The notes under the pieces: generated by a model | Seen by the model: only the letters and a program-made list of their open reading frames with translations | The model's database searches: none | What the model was told of the DNA's origin: nothing | In this document: positions 34,623-43,211 of the stretch, in pieces | Layout: each line of letters starts with the position of its first letter | Position numbering within the stretch: the first letter of the stretch is position 1 | Source: Spirochaetales bacterium | Lineage (GTDB): Bacteria; Spirochaetota; Spirochaetia; Sphaerochaetales; Sphaerochaetaceae | Direction of reading: 5' to 3' | NCBI GenBank assembly: GCA_028722305.1 | Contig: JAQYHB010000045.1 | Location: 1 to 64,000, forward strand | Length of the DNA: 64,000 nucleotides | Position numbers and translations under genes: made by a program

Positions 34623-36199
34623 AGAACGTACTGGTTGTTGATGATGAAATGCTCGTCCGAGCGGGAATCCGCTCCTTAATCGACTGGGGGCAGCATGGAT
34701 ACGCACTGGTGGGAGAGGCCGTCAGTGGCGCCGACGCACTCAGGCAGATTCCCAAGCTACGGCCAGACATCGTGCTTACCGACCTGGTCATGGAGGATAT
34801 CGATGGAATCTCCCTCATCAAGGAGTGCCGGTCGCGATGGCCTTCCATCCAATGTGTCGTCCTTTCCAACTACAACGACTTCGCCCATGTGCGCGACGCG
34901 ATGAAGGAAGGCGCGAAGGATTTCCTGTTCAAGCTCACCATGACCGGGAAGGAGCTGCTTTCCGTACTCGATTCCCTGCAAGTCGACGCGCGGGCGGCTG
35001 TCCGGGAACCGGATTGGAATTTGGTGCGGCAGAGGATAGGACGAAAGCTCATCGACCATGAATACATGGATGTGGATGAGCTCCTGCCCGCCATCAAGTC
35101 CGCTGGCTTCGCGTGGGATGGCGGCGCGTGGTTCTGCGTCATGCGGATCGTCATGTGCGGGATCCGGGAAACCGACCTGGACCTCACCCATCTCGAGGCG
35201 GTCATCTCGGACACGACCTCGCCCATCTTCCCCCATCACGAGGTCTTCCAGACCAGCAGGGGAGTCGTTTATCTGCTGTTCAATTCCGAAAGGGACATGC
35301 TGACGCAGGGGCTACGGAAACGCGTCACCGACCTATGGACGCAGATTGGGCACCAGATTGCCAGATGGTGGGGTTGCTCGAGTTACGCGGTCGCGAGCGC
35401 CCCGGTCCGGGGGTGGGATATGGCAAGCGGCTGCGCGAGGGGATGCCTGCAGGTAGAGGAGACGCTCTTTACCAGCGAGAAGCCCCATCTTGCGTTTTTG
35501 CCCGACGTTCCCACCCTTTCCGACCACATCGTTCCCGCTCCATCCCTATCCTCCGGCATCTGGAAGGCGCTCCTCTCGAGCGGCAACAAAGAGAACGCCA
35601 CCGATTTCTTGCGCCGGTTGTTCGCTTGGCTGGGAGGGCAGCATGCCACGCGATTCTCCATCCGGGGAAGCTTGCAGCAATACGCCCTTGTCTGGCAGGA
35701 GCAGGCAGCCGCCTATGGCATCGACATCGGGGCGATGGAAGACCATCAAGGCAGGAAACTGTTTCCCACCATCGCCACCGGCGAGCTGCTATGCGATGTC
35801 GTGTCCTGCTTTTCCGACATATGGGCCGAATACCTCGAGCAACGCGCCCAAGCCCCACAGAAAGCCATGCACCCGGCTGTGAGCGCTCTCGTACTCTGGA
35901 TCAAGAACCATCCCGAAGAGCAGGTCTCGCTGGAAACGCTGGCGGAGCGCGCCCACATGAGTGTCAGCTACTTTTCCCACCTGTTCAAGGAGAACACGGG
36001 AATCTCAATCATGGAATATGTCCAGCGGCATCGACTGGCCTACGCCCGGACGCTGATCGAGACCACCGACCTGCCAATCAGCCGGCTGTGCGTCATGGCG
36101 GGCATCCCGAACGCGAACTACTTCAGCGCCCTGTTCCGCAAGAACTTCGGCCTGACTCCGTTGGAATGGAGGACAAAAAAGCAGGATTCGATGGGTTGA
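34619..36199 (+). CDS. YesN-type response regulator (receiver plus AraC DNA-binding domain)
   Basis: Cytoplasmic response regulator of 526 residues. The receiver domain (1-120) has the acidic pair at VVDDE and the phosphoacceptor Asp55 in DIVLTDLVMEDIDG, with a conserved lysine in FLFKLT. A middle region of about 280 residues of unknown fold follows, then an AraC helix-turn-helix from about residue 420 (MSVSYFSHLFKENTGISIM and ISRLCVMAGIPNANYFSALF). Partner of the upstream kinase, with a four-base overlap. The likely target is the promoter region between 36200 and 36341. Confidence 0.93.
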   Translation: MKNVLVVDDEMLVRAGIRSLIDWGQHGYALVGEAVSGADALRQIPKLRPDIVLTDLVMEDIDGISLIKECRSRWPSIQCVVLSNYNDFAHVRDAMKEGAKDFLFKLTMTGKELLSVLDSLQVDARAAVREPDWNLVRQRIGRKLIDHEYMDVDELLPAIKSAGFAWDGGAWFCVMRIVMCGIRETDLDLTHLEAVISDTTSPIFPHHEVFQTSRGVVYLLFNSERDMLTQGLRKRVTDLWTQIGHQIARWWGCSSYAVASAPVRGWDMASGCARGCLQVEETLFTSEKPHLAFLPDVPTLSDHIVPAPSLSSGIWKALLSSGNKENATDFLRRLFAWLGGQHATRFSIRGSLQQYALVWQEQAAAYGIDIGAMEDHQGRKLFPTIATGELLCDVVSCFSDIWAEYLEQRAQAPQKAMHPAVSALVLWIKNHPEEQVSLETLAERAHMSVSYFSHLFKENTGISIMEYVQRHRLAYARTLIETTDLPISRLCVMAGIPNANYFSALFRKNFGLTPLEWRTKKQDSMG

Positions 36200-36213
36200 A
36201 AGCATAATTTTGC

Positions 36214-36273
36214 TATAGTATGAACAAATATGAGTTCCTTCAAGCAAAATCGCGCTATCAGAACACCATGTTC
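36214..36273 (+). promoter_or_regulatory. Candidate promoter and operator of the first sugar ABC operon
   Basis: TATAGT at 36214-36219 is a good -10 box, but the -35 region is poor (TTGAAA is only 12 bases away), as expected for an activator-dependent promoter. Downstream, GAACA at 36261-36265 and TGTTC at 36269-36273 form an inverted repeat around CCA. The coding start at 36342 would leave a leader of about 115 bases. Confidence 0.35.
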
Positions 36274-36341
36274 TCTTCTATGAGCAACGGACGGTTGGAA
36301 GAAAGATGCTTGTAGATGCATTCCAAAAGGAGGATGAATTC

Positions 36342-37679
36342 ATGAAAAAGAGCATGATGCTTCTCATGGCGGCCGTGTTCTCGTGCGCGTTGCTTTCCGC
36401 GCAGGGAAGTTCGGAGGGACAGCCCGCGGCAAGCGCCGCCAAGAAACCGGTACTTCTGAGACTCTGGGGCGGCGTTCCCGGCGAGTATGGCCCCCAGCAG
36501 ACTGTCGACAAGTTCAACGAGGAGTTCAAGAACAAGGGCATCCAGGCTGAATATGTCCGTTTCGTCAACGACGATACCGGCAACATGAAGCTTGAGACGA
36601 CGTTGCTTGGCGGCGGAGATGTCGACCTGTTCATCACCTACACCAGCGCGAACCTTGTCAAACGCGGTACCGGTGGCATGTCGCTCGAGCTTTCCGGCAA
36701 GTTGGATGAGGCTGGTTTCGACATGGTCAAGGAACTGGGTGACGGCGTCAAGCCCTACATCTACAACGGCAAGGTCTATGGCGTGCCGACCAAGATGGAG
36801 AACTACTTCATCCTCGCAAACAAGAACATGTTTGACGAGGCAGGAATCCCGCTTCCCCAGGAGGGATGGACCTATGACGATTTCCGCGAGATTGCCAGAA
36901 AGCTGACACATGGAGAGGGTCAGGACAAGGTCTACGGCATGTACTGGAACACGAACATGGAGATTTTCCGGCCGTCCTATCTGGCCCAGACCGTTCTTGG
37001 ACCCAACTTCCTCTACAAGGAGGGTGGCAAAGAGACCAACCTGGACAACCCGGAACTGGTCAAGATCAACCAGCTGGTCAGCGACATGATGAATGTCGAC
37101 AAGAGCGCTGTCTCCCATACGGACAACGTAACCCAGAAACTCTCCGTCGAGAGCCAGTTCCTGGGTGGCAAGGCAGCCATGTCTCTCGGCGTCTGGACGA
37201 TCCGCTCGATCAAGAACAAGGAAAAGTATCCGCATGACTTCGTGACCGCTTATCTACCGCCTCCGGTCTCCGATCCTGCGAAGGCGCAGTACTCGATCGG
37301 CGAAGGCGTTGTCGGGGACTTCCTCTGCATCAACTCGAAGAGCACCCACATTGACGAGGCCTTCCAGTTCCTGCTCTGGTATGTCCGTGGCGGCATGCTG
37401 CCGATGGCCCCGTACGGCCGTGTGCCTCTGTACACCGGCATCGATCCCCAGGTCAAGCTCGACGCCTATCTGCAGAATGGCGAAGGCATCCTTGATCCGC
37501 CGACCGTCAGCAAGTTCCTGGAAAACCTGCCGAACATGGCTGTCTCCACCGAAACCAACCATCTGCCGGAAGTCTCCAAGGTCTACAACGACGCCTTGGA
37601 GGAAATCTACACTGGTCGCGGCGAGGCGAAGGATGTGCTGGCCAAGGCGAAAGCCAAGGCGGACGCGTTCCTGAAGTAA
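36342..37679 (+). CDS. Sugar ABC transporter solute-binding protein (copy 1)
   Basis: Secreted family 1 sugar-binding protein of 445 residues. ATG 36342 has AAGGAGG upstream and opens a signal peptide (MKKSMMLLMAAVFSCALLSA) cut before QGSSEG; no lipobox cysteine sits at the cleavage site. The mature part begins LLRLWGGVPGEYG and contains NEEFKNKGIQAEYVRF and RKLTHGEGQDKVYGMYW, segments shared almost word for word with the binding protein at 45005-46381, so the two are paralogues. It heads the operon with two permeases; no ATPase is encoded nearby, so a shared MsiK/MalK-type ATPase from elsewhere must be used. Confidence 0.92.
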   Translation: MKKSMMLLMAAVFSCALLSAQGSSEGQPAASAAKKPVLLRLWGGVPGEYGPQQTVDKFNEEFKNKGIQAEYVRFVNDDTGNMKLETTLLGGGDVDLFITYTSANLVKRGTGGMSLELSGKLDEAGFDMVKELGDGVKPYIYNGKVYGVPTKMENYFILANKNMFDEAGIPLPQEGWTYDDFREIARKLTHGEGQDKVYGMYWNTNMEIFRPSYLAQTVLGPNFLYKEGGKETNLDNPELVKINQLVSDMMNVDKSAVSHTDNVTQKLSVESQFLGGKAAMSLGVWTIRSIKNKEKYPHDFVTAYLPPPVSDPAKAQYSIGEGVVGDFLCINSKSTHIDEAFQFLLWYVRGGMLPMAPYGRVPLYTGIDPQVKLDAYLQNGEGILDPPTVSKFLENLPNMAVSTETNHLPEVSKVYNDALEEIYTGRGEAKDVLAKAKAKADAFLK

Positions 37680-37692
37680 CCACGTTTTCCAG

Positions 37693-37717
37693 CTCCTCCG
37701 CCACTGTGGCGGAGGAG
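37693..37717 (+). promoter_or_regulatory. Strong intercistronic hairpin between binding protein and permease genes
   Basis: CTCCTCCGCCA at 37693-37703 and TGGCGGAGGAG at 37707-37717 form a perfect eleven-base stem with a three-base loop, starting 14 bases after the binding-protein stop. No T run follows. Hairpins at this spot in sugar ABC operons commonly protect the upstream message so that binding protein is made in excess. The paralogous operon at 44975-45004 has no such stem. Confidence 0.6.
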
Positions 37718-37744
37718 TACCTTCCCTATCCGTTTGAGGTGCCT

Positions 37745-38641
37745 ATGCGTGCTTTTCATCTTTCCCGACAGGGGAAAACCGACCTGACGGGATACGTGTT
37801 CATACTGCCGAACTTGGTCGGCATGGCGCTGTTCGTCCTGCTTCCCCTGCTCTTCTCGCTTTTCATCAGCTTCACCGACTGGGATTTCACCAGAGGAATC
37901 GGCAACTGGTCGTTCGTCGGTATTTCGAACTATGTCGAGATGTGGCACGACGAGTGGTTCCTTGCCTCCCTGAAGAATACATGTATCTTTGCCTTCACCG
38001 TTGTCCCCGTAACCATAGCGCTGGCGCTGGTGATTGCCGTCATCATCGACAAGTACTGCGTGGCGAAGCTCCCCATGAAGCTTGCCATGTTCCTGCCCTA
38101 TATTTCCAACGTGACAGCTGTCGCCATCATCTGGATCATGATGTACTCCCCCTGGGGACCTTTCACCCAGTTCGTCCAGCTTTTCGTGAAGAACCCGCCC
38201 CAGTGGCTCGGCGACCCCCATTGGGCGCTTTTCTCCATTATCGTGATGTCGATCTGGACCAATATCGGCTACGCCATCCTGATCTACACCTCGGCGATCA
38301 GCGGTCTCTCGAAAGAGCTGTACGAGGCCGCCGAGGTCGATGGGGCTGGCGCGATAAGCACCTTTTTCCATATCACGATACCGGAACTCGCCCCGACCAC
38401 CTTCTTTCTGGTGATCACAACGATGGTCAACAGCTTCCAGATCTTCGCGCCGGTGCAGATTATGACACGTGGCGGTCCGGGAACGAGCACCCACGTCCTG
38501 GTCTACTACATCTATACGGCTGCCTTCACCTTCTATCGGATGGGATACGCCGCCGCCATCAGCTGGGTGTTGTTCCTCATTCTCTTCGTCATCACCATGT
38601 TCCAATGGCACGGGCAGAAACGATGGTCGAGTTACATTTGA
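37745..38641 (+). CDS. Sugar ABC transporter permease, MalF/UgpA type (copy 1)
   Basis: Inner-membrane permease of 298 residues with six transmembrane helices. The ATPase-contact loop reads YEAAEVDGAGAISTFFHITI. The preceding hydrophobic segments begin with GYVFILPNLVGMALFVLLP. It pairs with the MalG-type permease that follows after 13 bases. ATG 37745 has GAGGTG upstream and starts the usual basic N terminus; the open frame back to 37706 overlaps the intercistronic hairpin and is not coding. Its paralogue is at 44072-44974. Confidence 0.92.
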   Translation: MRAFHLSRQGKTDLTGYVFILPNLVGMALFVLLPLLFSLFISFTDWDFTRGIGNWSFVGISNYVEMWHDEWFLASLKNTCIFAFTVVPVTIALALVIAVIIDKYCVAKLPMKLAMFLPYISNVTAVAIIWIMMYSPWGPFTQFVQLFVKNPPQWLGDPHWALFSIIVMSIWTNIGYAILIYTSAISGLSKELYEAAEVDGAGAISTFFHITIPELAPTTFFLVITTMVNSFQIFAPVQIMTRGGPGTSTHVLVYYIYTAAFTFYRMGYAAAISWVLFLILFVITMFQWHGQKRWSSYI

Positions 38642-38654
38642 AAGGAGGCGTGGC

Positions 38655-39515
38655 ATGTTGAAAAGCTATCATCTGCACAAAACTATCTGGCGCGTGTTCT
38701 GGAGCGTCACCATCGGCCTGTTCGCCTTCGCGATGATCGTTCCTTTCCTATGGATGCTCAGTGCCTCCATGAAGCACGAAAGCGATGTCATGAAGCTGCC
38801 AATCGACTGGATCCCGAACTACCTCTATTTCAACAACTACCTCAATGTGTGGCACATCGGGAGAGAGGCTGCAACCAACTACCACTTCGGGTTGGCGTAC
38901 TTCAACTCGCTGAAAATCGCCGGCATCAACCTGTTTGGCGCGGTCTTCACCAGCACGCTGGCGGGCTACGCCTTCGCGAAGATCCCGTTCCGGGGCCGCG
39001 ACAAGGTGTTCCTGCTTTACCTGGCGACCATGATGGTGCCGAGCCAGGTCACGCTGATTCCCCGGTTTGTCATTTTCAACCAGTTACATCTGATGGGAAC
39101 CCATTGGCCTCTGATCCTTCCGATGCTCGTGACGATTACCGGGACCTTCCTGCTGAGGCAATACTTCATGCAGGTGCCAAACTCATTGCGGGAAGCCGCG
39201 ATCATCGATGGCGCAAGCGAGTTCAAGACCTGGAGCAGCATCATGGTCCCCATCGCGACCCCCAGCATGGGAGCCCTCGCCATGCTTGACTTCCTGTGGA
39301 ACTGGAACAACTATCTTGACGCGTTGGTATTCCTTTCCAACTGGAGGCTCTACACCATCCCCGTGGCGTTGACCAACTTCATCGAGGAGAGCCTTACCGA
39401 ATATGGACTACTCATGGCGGCGGCGTCCAGCGCCCTCATCCCCATCTTCCTGGTGTTCCTTTTCGGACAACGCTTCTTCGTCAAGGGCATCGTTGCCGGA
39501 GCGGTCAAGGGATGA
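38655..39515 (+). CDS. Sugar ABC transporter permease, MalG/UgpE type (copy 1)
   Basis: Inner-membrane permease of 286 residues, six helices, partner of the MalF-type permease. EAA loop: REAAIIDGASEFKTWSSIMV; the end GQRFFVKGIVAGAVKG is characteristic of CUT1 sugar permeases. A perfect AAAGGAGG site fixes the ATG at 38655. It is the last gene of the operon in this copy, whereas in the paralogous copy a metallo-hydrolase gene follows directly. A weak hairpin (GGGCT/GGCCC near 39554-39566) followed by ATTTT may end transcription. Confidence 0.92.
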   Translation: MLKSYHLHKTIWRVFWSVTIGLFAFAMIVPFLWMLSASMKHESDVMKLPIDWIPNYLYFNNYLNVWHIGREAATNYHFGLAYFNSLKIAGINLFGAVFTSTLAGYAFAKIPFRGRDKVFLLYLATMMVPSQVTLIPRFVIFNQLHLMGTHWPLILPMLVTITGTFLLRQYFMQVPNSLREAAIIDGASEFKTWSSIMVPIATPSMGALAMLDFLWNWNNYLDALVFLSNWRLYTIPVALTNFIEESLTEYGLLMAAASSALIPIFLVFLFGQRFFVKGIVAGAVKG

Positions 39516-39695
39516 TCGGCATCTCTCGCTTCCCATCTGTACTCACCTTCACCGGGCTTGAGGCCCATTTTGCGTGGAACTGCATGGTATGCCCGAAACC
39601 AAATCATGTTTGCGGCAGGGCTCCGATGGCTTCGTCCACCCTCTCTTCGCCCTTCTTGATATTTGCTGGTAAAATGTGTTCTGGCGGGAGCGGCC
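39516..39695. other. Gap between the first ABC operon and a broken AAA/nuclease gene
   Basis: It contains the weak hairpin at 39554-39566 and an AT-rich patch near 39656-39676 that may be a promoter, although the -35/-10 spacing is poor. No coding potential, repeat or target-site duplication was recognised that would mark insertion of the AAA/nuclease gene. Confidence 0.4.
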
Positions 39696-41235
39696 ATGGC
39701 GATGCAAAGAATCAACACATCCGTATATTCATTCGAGGCGTTGCGGAAGGCGGGTTACCTGTACGTGGACAAGACAAGACTCTTGTACGATCTCGCCTCG
39801 ATGGATCATGGCCAGTTCTTCTGCTCCCGTCCCCGTCGTTTTGGCAAGAGCCTTGCCTTGAGCACGCTGGAAGCGATCTTCCAGGGCAGGAGGGACCTGT
39901 TCAAGGGTCTCGCCATCGACTCGATGGACTATGACTGGAAGCCCTGTCCCGTCATCCACATCGACTTCACCACGTGTGGAAAGGACGACAAGGCCGAGCT
40001 GGAAAACTGGTTGAGGCAACGGCATGTTCTCGGCCCTGATTGGAGCGCTCTACGAGCAGTCCGGTCCGGTGGTCGTCCTGGTGGACGAGTACGAGAAGGT
40101 GATTTCGGACCACGTCTACTCTCCCGATGTGGAAGGAATGCGGGAGGTGCTGGGGAACTTCTACCAGGTGGTCAAGGGGGAGGAGGCGAGGATCCGCTTC
40201 GCCTTCATCACCGGGGTGACGAAGTATGCGAAGATGAGCGTTTTCGGCAGACTGAACAACCTACGGGACATCACCATGCATCCTCGCTACGCCACCCTGT
40301 TCGGCTATACGCAGGAGGAACTCGAAGAGAACTTCGCGGACTACATCGCCGGGGGCGTCGCGTCAGCAGGTATGGACAGGGCGGCATATCTCGAGCGGCT
40401 GAGGCGGCAGTATGACGGCTATTGCTTCTGCGACGGATGCGAGACGGTCTACAACCCGGTCTCGATAGGCAATTTCTTCGACGATGGAGGAAGTCGCTTC
40501 AACAACTACTGGATTGATACCGGTAACACGCAGCTGGTGATGGATGTGGCGGCGAAGATTGATTTCACGCCCTTCCGAGACCTTCAGGAACCACTGAGCA
40601 AAAGTTACCTGGGGACGTTCGACATCCTCTCGTTACGGGGCCCTGTCGTAACTGGTAAAGAGCTGATGCCGCTACTTGGGCAGTCGGGATATCTGACCAT
40701 CTCGCCCCGTACCCCGATAGGCAGCCAGCTGATCTGGCTGGACTTCCCCAATGATGAAGTGCGGGGAACCTTTACCATCAAGTTGCTCGCTCGCGAGGGA
40801 ATCGGAACCCAAAGTAAACTCGCCACACTAAGGGACTTGATGCTTGCAAGTGCGGAAAACGGTGATGTGCCGTCACTCATCGATGGCATCGAATCCCTCT
40901 TCTCCCAGATACCCTATGAGTTGCATATCAAGGATGAACGATATTACCACTCGGTGTTTCTCAGCTTCATGGTGGCGCTCGGGGCGCGTGTAGAGGGGGA
41001 AAAGAGCGTATCCACAGGACGTGTCGACGCGGTACTTGAGATGCCGAAACACCTGTATGTGATGGAATTCAAACGGGACAAAGACGCCCAAACCGCCATC
41101 AGCCAGATTCTGGAGAGGTGCTACGGCAAGCCCTATACCTATCTGAAGGGTCTCAAGCAGGTCCACCTGGTTGGAATCAATGTCGACACCAAGACAAGGC
41201 AGGTCACGGTCAAAGAAGAGCCGATTGCCGGATAA
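39696..41235 (+). pseudogene. Broken AAA-ATPase-like / PD-(D/E)XK nuclease-like gene
   Basis: The N-terminal part (39696 to about 40017) is a clear AAA-ATPase_like domain: GYLYVDKTRLLYDL, then the variant P-loop SRPRRFGKSLALSTLEAI, and VIHIDF. The C-terminal part (about 40015-41235) continues in the +1 frame with FSALIGALYEQSGPVVVLVD (Walker B region), ITGVTKYAK and a PD-(D/E)XK-like end in which GRVDAV and VMEFKRD supply the acidic and lysine residues. A stop at 40012-40014 blocks the second frame upstream of the junction. The linker normally found between the two parts looks shortened, so I infer a small deletion with a frame change. Intact members are about 500-550 residues and occur in many copies in some anaerobes. 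A sequencing error alone would not explain lost residues. Confidence 0.8.
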
Positions 41236-41282
41236 TAGCCGGGATGCCATGTGTGTCGCAGGAAGTACTAAGTGAATGCCAC

Positions 41283-41311
41283 TTGCCGGGAAAGGACCTG
41301 GCACATATAGT
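41283..41311 (+). promoter_or_regulatory. Promoter of the plus-strand metallo-hydrolase gene, leaderless type
   Basis: TTGCCG at 41283-41288, exactly 17 bases, TATAGT at 41306-41311, then eight bases to the ATG at 41320. No ribosome site. This is the best-matched example of the leaderless layout in the window. Confidence 0.6.
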
Positions 41312-41319
41312 TTGTGCAT

Positions 41320-42249
41320 ATGCTTGCCATCACGTTTCTCAACATCACCCGTAAGGCCGAAGGAGCAATCAAGAGCGGAGAAAGCATCCTGGTCCAGTTT
41401 CCCCGTGGCTCGACCATGCTGGTCGATACCGGGGTGCCGGAAAGCGGAGAGATGCTCCGGGACCGGCTGCGCGCCCTCGGAGTAAAACGGATTGATTGCC
41501 TCGTGCTCACCCACTTCCACATCGACCATATCGGCGGTGCACCCTGCATCCTGGACTCGTTTCCAGTCGGCGAGGTCATCACCTGGCCGGAATCCTATTT
41601 CGGGAACGCCTGCGACAACGACAGGGTCCCGCAACTGTTCGCCACCCTGCGGAGACACAATCTTGCCAGCCATATGGTCTGGGAAGGAGACCAGTGGGAG
41701 ATGGACGGAGTACGCATCGACGTCCTTGGTCCCTGGAAGCATTTTCCGTCCAACTGGAAAACGTACGAGACCAGCATCGCCGATACGCTGCACCTCCCCT
41801 ACTACCACAGCGCTTCCCATCCATCGGAGCCTTTCATCAACGACTCCTCCATCAGCCTGAAATGCGTCTACGGCAAGGGGTCGTTCCTCACCTGCGGCGA
41901 CCTCTACTACCCCGGAGAAGCGCGTCTGACCGATTCCCGGAAGAGGGACCTTTCCTGCACCCTCGCGAAGGTAAACCACCACGGGGCGTACACCTCCAGT
42001 ACCAGGGAATGGCTGCTTGCCACGCGCCCCAAGGCCGTCTGCGCGGTCAGGGACTCGCTTCCTCCCGTGCCGAAACCGGAGGCGGCTGTTTTCTGGAAGG
42101 AAACCGTGCATAGCAGGCCGGAGAAGGACTGGCCTGCCATGGGATGCGACTACTACCACACCTTCGTCAATGGCGAGGTGCGGTTCTTTCTCGAGGAGGA
42201 CGGTTCGTTCGCCGTTCAGGTGGAGCGCGGCGAAAAGAACATGCTGTAA
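41320..42249 (+). CDS. Metallo-beta-lactamase-fold hydrolase (copy 1)
   Basis: Cytoplasmic protein of 309 residues related to the ComEC/Rec2-type metallo-hydrolases. The first strand region reads ITFLNITRKAEG, followed by LVDTGVP, the metal-binding THFHIDHIGG, FLTCGDLYY and VNHHGAYTS, so the two-metal site looks complete. No signal peptide. Substrates of this group include phosphodiesters and lactones; with sugar importers and a sugar oxidase nearby, a lactonase role is plausible but unproven. It is paralogous to the protein at 42252-43208: about half of the first 73 residues are identical by hand alignment. The start at ATG 41320 follows a promoter directly; a GTG two codons earlier is less likely. 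Confidence 0.83.
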   Translation: MLAITFLNITRKAEGAIKSGESILVQFPRGSTMLVDTGVPESGEMLRDRLRALGVKRIDCLVLTHFHIDHIGGAPCILDSFPVGEVITWPESYFGNACDNDRVPQLFATLRRHNLASHMVWEGDQWEMDGVRIDVLGPWKHFPSNWKTYETSIADTLHLPYYHSASHPSEPFINDSSISLKCVYGKGSFLTCGDLYYPGEARLTDSRKRDLSCTLAKVNHHGAYTSSTREWLLATRPKAVCAVRDSLPPVPKPEAAVFWKETVHSRPEKDWPAMGCDYYHTFVNGEVRFFLEEDGSFAVQVERGEKNML

Positions 42250-42251
42250 TC

Positions 42252-43208
42252 TCAGCCGATGATGGAGGGACGCATGTTCTTCGTCCCCATCTGGGGATAC
42301 GCGGTCGCGTGGCCCCGGTCGTCCATCTCCACCCGTACCTCTCCGTTCCAATAGGTGAAGTAGTAATCGGCCCCATGCTCCGGCCATCGCTCGTACGGCC
42401 ACCCTGAGACATGGTTTCTCCAGAACTCCGATTTTTCCGGATCCGCCTTCTTCATCAGGTCGTCAGGCAGTCCGTCTTTCATGCCGACCACGATCTTCGC
42501 CCCCACCGCTTTGACCCATTCGGGAATCGAGCTGGTCATGTTGCCGTGGTGGTTGGCCTTCGCGACCAGCGCGTGGAGGTCGTCCTTGTGCCTGTCCAGG
42601 ACCATGCGTTCTCCCGAATAGTACAGGTCCCCGCAGGAAAGGTAGGTACTGATACCGTAGGTCATCTTGAAGCAGATGGAACTGTCGTTGGCCATGGGTA
42701 CCGTGACGGCGGCGCTGTCGTAGGGATAGACCTCCTGTCCGTACTTCTCCAGCATCCATTTCTGGTAGTCGGAAAAGGCGTGGGGAAAATCCCTTGGCGG
42801 GGAGAGGATGTCGAACCGGACATCCCCTAGGGTGAAGGACATGCCGTCGAAGAGCGGCTGGGGAACGAGATGGTGCTTCTCCAGCGCCGCCACGTAGGCG
42901 GGAAGCGCCTTGGTCATGTAGTCGGAAAACCAGTCGACGGGATAGGAGTAGACCCGATCCACCTCGAACGCATCCAGAACGTCCGGCACGCCACCGATAT
43001 GGTCCAGATGGAAATGGGAAAGCAGCAGGGCGTCAAGCTTTTTCACCCCAAGCGCACGCAACCTGCGGACGATGGCGGATCCTGCTTCCGGGACCCCGCA
43101 ATCGACCAGTACGGTCCCGCCATCGGGCAGGCGGATGATGGTGGACTCCCCGCTCTTCTCACACAGCTTTTCCTGCTGGACCAGGTTCAGAAAATACAGC
43201 TCCACCAT
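42252..43208 (-). CDS. Metallo-beta-lactamase-fold hydrolase (copy 2)
   Basis: Paralogue of the preceding gene, 318 residues, with LVDCGVP, SHFHLDHIGG, YLSCGDLYY and ANHHGNMTS as metal-site segments. It is the last gene of the minus-strand operon with the second ABC importer, starting three bases after the MalG-type permease stop and served by an AAGGG ribosome site. Its stop is two bases from the stop of copy 1 on the other strand. Its place in the operon argues that the hydrolase acts on the imported sugar or its oxidised product. Confidence 0.83.
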   Translation of the reverse strand: MVELYFLNLVQQEKLCEKSGESTIIRLPDGGTVLVDCGVPEAGSAIVRRLRALGVKKLDALLLSHFHLDHIGGVPDVLDAFEVDRVYSYPVDWFSDYMTKALPAYVAALEKHHLVPQPLFDGMSFTLGDVRFDILSPPRDFPHAFSDYQKWMLEKYGQEVYPYDSAAVTVPMANDSSICFKMTYGISTYLSCGDLYYSGERMVLDRHKDDLHALVAKANHHGNMTSSIPEWVKAVGAKIVVGMKDGLPDDLMKKADPEKSEFWRNHVSGWPYERWPEHGADYYFTYWNGEVRVEMDDRGHATAYPQMGTKNMRPSIIG

Positions 43209-43211
43209 GGT

